Part shown: positions 56,426 through 64,000 of the stretch, one piece after another | Layout of the letters: each line of letters starts with the position of its first letter | Position numbering within the stretch: the first letter of the stretch is position 1 | NCBI GenBank assembly: GCA_903866915.1 | Contig: CAIPPO010000097.1 | Coordinates: forward strand, 1-64,000 | DNA: 64,000 bases | From: an uncultured Mucilaginibacter sp. | Lineage (GTDB): Bacteria > Bacteroidota > Bacteroidia > Sphingobacteriales > Sphingobacteriaceae | Direction of reading: 5' to 3' | Position numbers and translations under genes: made by a program | The notes under the pieces: generated by a model | Told to the model about the DNA's origin: nothing | The model's input: only the letters and a program-made list of their open reading frames with translations | The model's database searches: none

Positions 56426-59020
56426 ATGCAACTGGTAGAGAGAGAAAGTTTTTTTAGCTTATTGCAAACCAAATTCGGGCGGGTAGCCGGGGGCGAAGGC
56501 CATAGTATGCTCTTATGTGGCGAAGCGGGAATAGGCAAAACCTCGCTGGTAAATGCTTTTTGCCGCCTGCATAAAGATGATGCACTTATATTTCATGGAA
56601 GCTGCGATGCCCTTACTACACCCCGCCCCCTTGCTCCGGTATATGATATCGCATCGCAGCTTCGGCGCGACCTATGGGGTAAACATGAACATAGCGACGA
56701 CCGAGCTGCCTTGTTCACGGCGGTGTTTCATGAATTGGAACAGCAAAATAAGCCTGTGCTGATCATATTTGAGGATATACACTGGGCCGATGAAGCAACT
56801 TTAGACTTTATAAAGTTTTTGGCGAGAAGAATTAAACGTGTTCCGGGTCTGTTTATCTTAACCTATCGGGATAACGAGATTAACGCCCGCCATCCGATGA
56901 GAAACCTGCTGGGACAGCTGTCGCCTGACACTTTTACCCGCATGCAGCTTAGCCCGCTTTCCCGACCGGCGGTAGAAAGGATGGCGATTGAAAAAGGCTA
57001 TAATGGCGAGAACGTTTACAGCATTTCAGGCGGTAATCCTTTTTATGTAAACGAAATATTAGCCAGTTATAGCCCCGGAATTCCTGACAATATCAGGGAT
57101 TCTATTCTATCAGTTTATTATCAGCAGGCTGAAAGTACAAAACAGGTTTGGGAATTATTGTCGGTGGTGCCAGGCGGTTTTGAATGTGTATACCTCGAAA
57201 AAATGGAGCCGTTTTATATGGACGCCATAGCTGATTCGCTCGACTCAAAAATTTTGATCTTGCAAAATGGGCTGGTATTTTTTAAGCACGAACTTTACCG
57301 CCGAGCGATAGAATCTTCTTTGTCGCCGCTCAGGCGGGTAACGCTCAATAAAAAGATACTCGATCTGTACCTGGAAAGTTTTAAGCAGAACCAGGAAAAT
57401 GAACGGATCCTGCATCATGCAAAAAACGCAAATGAATACGAGCTGGTAGCACAATTTACCATGCTATCGGCCCGGCATGCAGCTTCGTTAGGGGCACATA
57501 TCGAAGCTTCCAAATTGTACCTGTCGGCTATTGAAAATTACAGGGGTGCCGATAAAAACAAGCTGATTGAACTGTATGAAATATACGCTTACGAGTGTTA
57601 TTTAACCAGTAAAAACAAGGATGCTATAGTTTATATTGAGAAATCGCTTAAACTTTGGCAAGAACAAAATGATCAGGAAAATATAGGTAATTGCCTGCGG
57701 TTTTTATCGCGTTTATGGTGGTTTGAAGGAAAAACCGAGATGGCGCATAGTTATGCCTTACAAGCCATTGAGCTATTGCAAAATCAACCTTCGTCCAAAG
57801 CGAAGGCCATGGCTTATAGTAATTTGTCGCGATTGAAAATGTCGGAGGATCTGGCAGATGAGTGCCTGTATTGGGGCGAACTGGGAGTAGTGATCGCACG
57901 GGAAGTTGATGATCAGGAGACAATTTCCACTTCATTGAATAATATGGGTTCCGCACTGATGCTTTCGGGATCAACTCTTCAAAAAGGAGTCGATTTTATT
58001 TACCAGAGCCTGGATATCGCCCTCAAAAATTCTTACCACGAATTTGCTGCACGAGCTTATACAAGTTTGCTGACTATTGGAGTTTCAATAAAAGAGTACG
58101 AGATAGCCAGAAAGGCATTGATCGAAGGTTTGCTTTATTGCGAAGAAAAGGATATTGATTCGCAGAAGACCTATATGTTGGCATATCAAACACGGCTCGA
58201 CCTGGAAACGGGTAATTGGAACCCGGCCTATGCGCTCGCAGAAGATCTTCTTAAAAATGAAGATCTGTTGCCTATTTTAAAGTTCTGTACCCAGGCGGTA
58301 TTTGCAACATTGAAAATGCGTAAAGGACATCAGGATGCTTTACCTTTTTTACTCGAAGCCAAAACCCTGGCATTTGAAACTGAGGAACTGCAACGAATTG
58401 TTCCTGCAATTTTTGCCCTGCTTGAATATGAATGGTTAACCGGAGAAAGCCATATTGAAACAGAAGCAATCAGCCATGCTATTAATTGGTTAATTCGCCT
58501 GGGTAAATTTTCGAAGAAGAGCCGCTTCTATTTCTGGCTGTGGAAAGCAGGGAAAGAACATTTAATACCTGATGGAAATTATGACGAACAGGAAGGCGAA
58601 AAATTAACAAAGGCTGAAAAGCAGGCAATTTTGTGGGGAAATTGGGGCTGTCCTTATGAACAGGCTCTGGCTTTATTTGAAGTGGATGAAGACGGCAAAA
58701 AGAAAGCATTATTGATGACGAAAGAATTAGGCGCCGACGCAGTTTATGAAAAAATGAAGCGCGAAATGCGGGAAGCAGGCATCAAAAATATACCAAGAGG
58801 TATCCGGAACACAACCCGCTCAAACCAGGCGCATCTAACCGACCGGGAAGTTGATGTACTGCGTTTATTGAAAGAAGGGCTACAGAACAAGGAGATCGCA
58901 TCAAGGCTGTTCATCTCGGCAAAAACTGTAGATCACCATATCTCATCGATCTTGTTGAAGCTGGAAGTGAAGTCGAGGGTAAAAGCAGTTAATGAGGCTA
59001 TTCAGTTAGAGATCATTTGA
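56426..59020 (+). CDS. AAA/STAND-type ATPase with C-terminal LuxR HTH (LAL-like regulator), copy 1
   Basis: Walker A CGEAGIGKTSLVNAF, Walker B LIIFEDIHWADEATLDFIKF; C-terminal LTDREVDVLRLLKEGLQNKEIASRLFISAKTVDHHISSILLKL. Confidence 0.92.
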   Translation: MQLVERESFFSLLQTKFGRVAGGEGHSMLLCGEAGIGKTSLVNAFCRLHKDDALIFHGSCDALTTPRPLAPVYDIASQLRRDLWGKHEHSDDRAALFTAVFHELEQQNKPVLIIFEDIHWADEATLDFIKFLARRIKRVPGLFILTYRDNEINARHPMRNLLGQLSPDTFTRMQLSPLSRPAVERMAIEKGYNGENVYSISGGNPFYVNEILASYSPGIPDNIRDSILSVYYQQAESTKQVWELLSVVPGGFECVYLEKMEPFYMDAIADSLDSKILILQNGLVFFKHELYRRAIESSLSPLRRVTLNKKILDLYLESFKQNQENERILHHAKNANEYELVAQFTMLSARHAASLGAHIEASKLYLSAIENYRGADKNKLIELYEIYAYECYLTSKNKDAIVYIEKSLKLWQEQNDQENIGNCLRFLSRLWWFEGKTEMAHSYALQAIELLQNQPSSKAKAMAYSNLSRLKMSEDLADECLYWGELGVVIAREVDDQETISTSLNNMGSALMLSGSTLQKGVDFIYQSLDIALKNSYHEFAARAYTSLLTIGVSIKEYEIARKALIEGLLYCEEKDIDSQKTYMLAYQTRLDLETGNWNPAYALAEDLLKNEDLLPILKFCTQAVFATLKMRKGHQDALPFLLEAKTLAFETEELQRIVPAIFALLEYEWLTGESHIETEAISHAINWLIRLGKFSKKSRFYFWLWKAGKEHLIPDGNYDEQEGEKLTKAEKQAILWGNWGCPYEQALALFEVDEDGKKKALLMTKELGADAVYEKMKREMREAGIKNIPRGIRNTTRSNQAHLTDREVDVLRLLKEGLQNKEIASRLFISAKTVDHHISSILLKLEVKSRVKAVNEAIQLEII

Positions 59021-59060
59021 AAAACTCGTTCGGATGATTTATGCAAATTAAAAAAAGGCA

Positions 59061-61655
59061 ATGATTGAACTGGTTGAGAGAGCGGAATTCTTAGCTTCAT
59101 TGAACGAGAAGTTTGATACTGTTGTATCCGGTGAGGGTCATTGCGTATTTGTTACCGGCGAGGCAGGTATAGGCAAAACTTCGTTGGTAAAAGCATTTGC
59201 GTCCGAAAAAAAAGCAGAATACCGGGTTGTTATGGGCAGTTGCGATGCTTTGTTTACACCCAGGCCGCTTGCGCCTTTATATGATATTGCAGCCCAGTTG
59301 CCAGGCGATTTGCTAAAGAATTGGAATAATAGTGATCTGACTGCACTATTTGGCCTTTTTTTTAATGAATTATGTGATGATAGGAAGCCCTTGATCATCA
59401 TCATCGAGGATATCCATTGGGCAGATGAAGCAACGCTCGATCTGATCAAATTCATGGGTAGGCGTATTAGCCTTACCAATTGCTTATTGATCATTACCTA
59501 TCGTGATAACGAAATACATACAGCGCATCCTTTAAGATCGGTACTCGGACAATTGCCACCTCGTTCCTTCAGCAGGTTGCCATTGCAGCCGTTTTCGAAA
59601 GAGACGGTAAATAATCTGGCGGCAAACAGAGGGTTAAGAGGCGAGGAGGTTTACCATATATCGGGCGGGAACCCATTTTATGTAACCGAAATTCTGGCAA
59701 GTTATAGCCCTGGCGTGCCTGATAATATTAAAGATGCAGTACTTTCCGTTTTTCATTTATTTGAAGAAGATACGAAACGGGCCCTTAGCGTTTTGTCGGT
59801 TTCGCCTATGGGTATTAAAATTGCTCATCTTGAAATACTTGACCCAGCCTTTCCCGCAGCAATTGAAAATTGCTTATCCACCAGGGTACTCCAATTAGAA
59901 AATGGCATTGTTTTTTTTAAACATGAATTGTATCGCCTAACCATCGAAGGGTCACTTTCGCCTTTAATAAGGATAAGGCTTAATAAGCAAATTCTGGAAA
60001 AGTTGCTGGTTAATTTCGATCGGGATGGCGAAATCGAACGTATCGTCCACCACGCAAGAAATGCCAATGCCTATGATATTGTCACCCAATATGCTCCTGT
60101 AGCGGCCAAGACTGCTGCACTATTAGGCGCACATATCGAAGCTGCTAAACTATATTATACAACCTTAGTCAATTACCAGGGCAACGATAAGAATATATTG
60201 CTTGGCCTTTACATCAATTATGCATATGAGTGTTATTTAACTAACCAGACCAAAGAGGCCATAAACTACCAGAGTAAGGTATTGGAAATGCTAAAGGAAT
60301 CGGGCGACCGCGAGAAAATAGGCGACTGCCTGCGTTTCCTTTCCCGTTTATGGTGGTTTGAAGGCAATCGTATAAAGACTGAATATTATGCCCAACAAGC
60401 GATCGATGTATTAAATGATCAGCCCGATTCGCGGGTAAAGGCTATGGTTTTCAGCAATATGTCGCAACTAAAAATGCTTAGCAATGAAGTTGACGACTGT
60501 GTTTTTTGGGGTGAAAAAGCAATCCGGATTGCAAATAATATCCGTGATGATGAAGCCCTTTGTCATGCCCTGAATAATGTGGGCACGGCCCAGATACCAA
60601 TACCTGAGCTGCGTGTCAATGGTTTGGAACTATTAAAAAAGAGCCTGGATCTAGCCCTGAAAAATTCATTTCATGAACATGCTGCCAGAGCGTTTACGAA
60701 CCTCGGATCGGTTAATGAAGGGATCAGAGACTATGCCTATTCGGAAAAGATTATAGGTGAAGGTATAGCGTATTGTCAGCAAAACGAACTATGGCCCTGG
60801 TCAACCTATATGTCAACACATCTGGCCAGAATTTACATGATCACGGGAAGATGGGAAAAAGCGAAGCAGTTAGCATCTGAACTTATTGACACCGGCGGAC
60901 AATCACCCGTTACCGAAATTGGCGCCTTGGTTGTTTTAGCAACGCTAAAGATGAGAAATGGCGAGTCGGGGGCTTTGCCGCTGTTATTGCAAGCAAAAAA
61001 TCTGGCATTTGAAACCAACGAATTAATGCGTATTGTGCCTGTATTGATCGCAATATTTGAATATGAATGGTTAAATACCACTGATATCCTGGAGGGCAAT
61101 GAAATTGATGCCACCTTGACCAGATTAGCAATAAGTGGGACGCGGGACGAACAAATAGAATTTGAATATTGGCGCTGTAAGAAGCTAGGATTGAAAATGC
61201 CGGAAAACGATTCCTACGAAGGATTTAATATCGGAAGTCCGGAATCATTGCGCCGATCTGCAACTTATTGGAAAAACATCAATTGCCGGTATCAGCAAGC
61301 CTTGATTTTGTTTGAAGGAATAGAAAATGATAAAAAAGAAGCGCTGTCAATTATGCATAGTCTGGGAGCTGACGCAGTTTATGAAAAGATGAAGCGCGAA
61401 ATGCGGGAAGCAGGCATTAAAAATATACCAAGAGGCATAAGAAATACTACCCGTTCAAACCGGGCCCATTTGACTGAACGGGAGATTGACGTTTTGCGAT
61501 TGCTGAAAGAAGGTTTGCAAAACAAAGAAATAGCTGAACGCTTGTTCATTTCAGCAAAAACTGTAGATCATCATATTTCTGCGATCTTGTTTAAGCTGGA
61601 CGTAAACTCGCGGGTAAAAGCAGTTAATGAGGCAATTCAATTAGCGGTCATTTGA
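59061..61655 (+). CDS. AAA/STAND-type ATPase with C-terminal LuxR HTH (LAL-like regulator), copy 2
   Basis: Same architecture and same length (864 aa) as copy 1; GEAGIGKTSLVKAF, IIIIEDIHWADEATLDLIKF, LTEREIDVLRLLKEGLQNKEIAERLFISAKTVDHHIS. Confidence 0.92.
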   Translation: MIELVERAEFLASLNEKFDTVVSGEGHCVFVTGEAGIGKTSLVKAFASEKKAEYRVVMGSCDALFTPRPLAPLYDIAAQLPGDLLKNWNNSDLTALFGLFFNELCDDRKPLIIIIEDIHWADEATLDLIKFMGRRISLTNCLLIITYRDNEIHTAHPLRSVLGQLPPRSFSRLPLQPFSKETVNNLAANRGLRGEEVYHISGGNPFYVTEILASYSPGVPDNIKDAVLSVFHLFEEDTKRALSVLSVSPMGIKIAHLEILDPAFPAAIENCLSTRVLQLENGIVFFKHELYRLTIEGSLSPLIRIRLNKQILEKLLVNFDRDGEIERIVHHARNANAYDIVTQYAPVAAKTAALLGAHIEAAKLYYTTLVNYQGNDKNILLGLYINYAYECYLTNQTKEAINYQSKVLEMLKESGDREKIGDCLRFLSRLWWFEGNRIKTEYYAQQAIDVLNDQPDSRVKAMVFSNMSQLKMLSNEVDDCVFWGEKAIRIANNIRDDEALCHALNNVGTAQIPIPELRVNGLELLKKSLDLALKNSFHEHAARAFTNLGSVNEGIRDYAYSEKIIGEGIAYCQQNELWPWSTYMSTHLARIYMITGRWEKAKQLASELIDTGGQSPVTEIGALVVLATLKMRNGESGALPLLLQAKNLAFETNELMRIVPVLIAIFEYEWLNTTDILEGNEIDATLTRLAISGTRDEQIEFEYWRCKKLGLKMPENDSYEGFNIGSPESLRRSATYWKNINCRYQQALILFEGIENDKKEALSIMHSLGADAVYEKMKREMREAGIKNIPRGIRNTTRSNRAHLTEREIDVLRLLKEGLQNKEIAERLFISAKTVDHHISAILFKLDVNSRVKAVNEAIQLAVI

Positions 61656-61727
61656 ATAGCCAGTTCAAATGATTTTAAAGGCAAAATATTCAGCAAGTCC
61701 TATCTTCTTTAACTTCTATTTATACAA

Positions 61728-62648
61728 TCATCGCTCTGCCGGCGTCACTCTCAGTTCTTTCTTCTGATTGTTCCGTAATACGCTGATATACTGAAACTGC
61801 CCAACCTTGTCTTCGGTTAAAAGTTTAAACAATTGATCTGAAGTTTCAACCACCTTATCATTAAATGCGTATATAATATCACCGCTCAATAAACCACCTT
61901 TTTCGGCAGGCCCATTATTTTCGGTCTGTGTCACAAACAGGGCCTGCTGATTTTTAAGGTGATGTATCGTTCGCAGCTTAGGTACCAGCCCGATCTGCTG
62001 TAAACTTGCCCCAATATAAGCCCTTTTTACTTTCCCATACCGGATCAGTTGGTTGGCCACCGATTTAGCTGTATTGATGCTGATCGCAAAACAAAGTCCC
62101 TGGGCTCCGCGAATTGTTGCAGTATTTACACCAATTACTTCTCCTTCGGCATTGATTAGTGGTCCGCCCGAGTTCCCGGGGTTGAGCGATGCATCCGTTT
62201 GTATCATGCTGTCCATTTGAAAGCCGGATTCACCTGCCAATGTTCTGCCCAGAGCACTAATTACCCCCGAAGTTACAGTATGCTGAAAGCCAAGCGGATT
62301 ACCTATGGCTATTGCTAATTGACCTATCTTTAACTTGTCTGAATCACCTAAAATAGCAGGAGTGTAGTCGATCGCGTCTATTTGCAGGATGGCCAGATCA
62401 GTGAATCGATCTTCTCCTATCAGTGTTGCGTGATGAACATTGCCATCATATAACATAGCTCTAAGATTTTTTGCTTTTTTTATGACATGGCTATTGGTGA
62501 ACAAATAACCATCGGATGAAAATAAAAACCCTGTCCCGGTTCCTGTTACTGTTTCCCGCCCTGCCTTTATTTCAAACTGCTCTATCTTGACAACCGATTT
62601 GCGCAGTTTTTCTACTGCATCTATAATGATCTGTGAATATGTATCCAT
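61728..62648 (-). CDS. S1C family trypsin-like serine protease with PDZ domain (HtrA/Deg-like)
   Basis: GTGFLFSSDGYLFTNSHVI, DLAILQIDA, GNPLGFQHTVTSGVISALGR, QTDASLNPGNSGGPLINAEGEVIGVNTA; no obvious signal peptide. Confidence 0.93.
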   Translation of the reverse strand: MDTYSQIIIDAVEKLRKSVVKIEQFEIKAGRETVTGTGTGFLFSSDGYLFTNSHVIKKAKNLRAMLYDGNVHHATLIGEDRFTDLAILQIDAIDYTPAILGDSDKLKIGQLAIAIGNPLGFQHTVTSGVISALGRTLAGESGFQMDSMIQTDASLNPGNSGGPLINAEGEVIGVNTATIRGAQGLCFAISINTAKSVANQLIRYGKVKRAYIGASLQQIGLVPKLRTIHHLKNQQALFVTQTENNGPAEKGGLLSGDIIYAFNDKVVETSDQLFKLLTEDKVGQFQYISVLRNNQKKELRVTPAER

Positions 62649-62756
62649 AGTTCAGCGCTGTCAAAAATTAAACCGAACGGTATAAAATAGCAAAATGGCA
62701 GTCTGAATCAGCCATTTTGACTATTTGATCTATTTTAAGGAGAAAATTAGTCGTGC

Positions 62757-63416
62757 CTAATTTACATAGGGTTCCAATACTTTCTGCCAGCGATCGTAGC
62801 CTATCGCTTTTAAATGCAACATATCGCTTTCGAAAAGAGCAGGATCGGGTTCGATAGTTCCCGGTTTATAGATGACCGAACTCACGTCTATAAAAAGACT
62901 ATTGGGTTTATCCGCCAGAAAATTTTTGATCATTTCATTTGCCTTCAATTCTTCGGGCTCAATACCGATTCGGCTTGGTGCTGGTTTGATGGAGAGATAG
63001 TAGATTTTGGTATTTGGCAAATTGGTGTTGATCAATGTATACAAGGCTTTCAGGTTACTAAATACGGAGTCGGCACTTTCTCCGGCAGCCAGGTCGTTTT
63101 CACCGGCATAAATAAAGATCTTTGCAGGATGGTAGGGGATAAGAATATACGGGGTATAATATTTAACTAATTGCGACAATTCGCAGCCCCCGACACCACG
63201 CCTGATGATATTTTTTCCGGGAAATCGTTGTTCAAGATCGGTCCATTTACGGATGGAAGAACTGCCAATGAACAATATGCCACTCTGTTTAGGAAACAAC
63301 AGGCTGTCCTGGTGTTTAAAATCCCGAATCTCGTTGGCAAATGGGAAGCCGTTTTGGGCCACCGTTTTTAAACTAAGTACGGCCAGTAATGCAATTAAAA
63401 ATATTTTATATTTCAT
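62757..63416 (-). CDS. SGNH/GDSL hydrolase family protein, secreted
   Basis: GILFIGSSSIRKWTDLEQRFPGKNIIRRGVGGCELSQLVKY, IFIYAGENDLAAGES, FESDMLHLKAIGYDRW. Confidence 0.9.
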   Translation of the reverse strand: MKYKIFLIALLAVLSLKTVAQNGFPFANEIRDFKHQDSLLFPKQSGILFIGSSSIRKWTDLEQRFPGKNIIRRGVGGCELSQLVKYYTPYILIPYHPAKIFIYAGENDLAAGESADSVFSNLKALYTLINTNLPNTKIYYLSIKPAPSRIGIEPEELKANEMIKNFLADKPNSLFIDVSSVIYKPGTIEPDPALFESDMLHLKAIGYDRWQKVLEPYVN

Positions 63417-63580
63417 GATTATTGACTTAGCCCCATTGGTGAATCACAAAAATGATAAAAAATTGCTAAAACAAAGGCTTCAGTAATTTGAAAATTCCCG
63501 ACGATCGTTTTGCTTTTTGTCTTTTTATCTTTTCCTTTATTAATAATTATTAACCGCGTTTAATACTTATCCATAGAATA

Positions 63581-64000
63581 ATGACCAGTTTTCAATCAAA
63601 ATTAGTGCTGTTACTTTTGGTGCTGTTTTTTACGGCCTGTTCTTTAAACGCCACCTACAACAATAGGGAAGACGATAAAGCAGAGGCCGAACAGGTAACC
63701 GCAAAACTATTTCTCGACCTGCAAACCAAAAACTACGCAGCGGCTGATACCTTATTCAGTAAAGATTTCTACAAAATAACTTCGAAGGATAAGTTGAACG
63801 AAGTATTTAAAGTGACCCAGGAAAAATTAGGCGACCTTGGTGATACCAATTTAACAGATTGGAAAACCCGGGTAGTTAGTGGTGCAGATGCCTCGGCCGA
63901 TTATGCCTTTTTCTTTGGCAATACCTACAAAAAAGCAATCGGGCAGGTTGCGATCAGGCTGCACAAGGATCCCGACAACAAGATCAGGATAGTGTACTAT
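63581..64000 (+). CDS. Lipoprotein, hypothetical, truncated by window end
   Basis: MTSFQSKLVLLLLVLFFTACSLNATYNNREDDKAEAEQVTAKLFLDLQTKNYAAADTLFSKDFYKI..., lipobox FTAC; open at 64000. Confidence 0.75.
   Translation, partial: MTSFQSKLVLLLLVLFFTACSLNATYNNREDDKAEAEQVTAKLFLDLQTKNYAAADTLFSKDFYKITSKDKLNEVFKVTQEKLGDLGDTNLTDWKTRVVSGADASADYAFFFGNTYKKAIGQVAIRLHKDPDNKIRIVYY

Overview
This 64 kb window looks like a chromosomal segment of a Bacteroidota genome, probably Sphingobacteriaceae (Mucilaginibacter/Pedobacter-like). The evidence is TAnnTTTG-type -7 boxes, a type-B T9SS sorting domain, TonB receptor, GH20/GH2/GH35 enzymes and the ftsX-DUF3098-uppP-truB-ribF cluster. Coding content is mostly housekeeping plus scattered accessory genes: a ParE/RelE-type toxin-antitoxin pair, a Fic protein, a HxlR/NmrA pair, and a tandem pair of 864-aa AAA/LuxR regulators divergent from a secreted double-DUF4242 protein. 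I saw no rRNA, tRNA, CRISPR, prophage or intact transposase. The most unusual signal is intergenic. (1) Degenerate short-unit tandem arrays with 4-, 7- or 9-nt periods and several different consensus units recur at many intergenic loci. (2) An 18-bp palindrome, TCCCGATAGCTATCGGGA, recurs about ten times by eye, always inside or at the edge of such arrays and often with constant flanks. (3) A five-copy ~109-bp tandem array of hairpin units sits between a topoisomerase IV/gyrase A gene and a GH35 gene. (4) A peptide-binding-protein gene is flanked by multi-module inverted repeats. Several other REP/MITE-like families are present. All family assignments are from reading the sequence; no database search was run.
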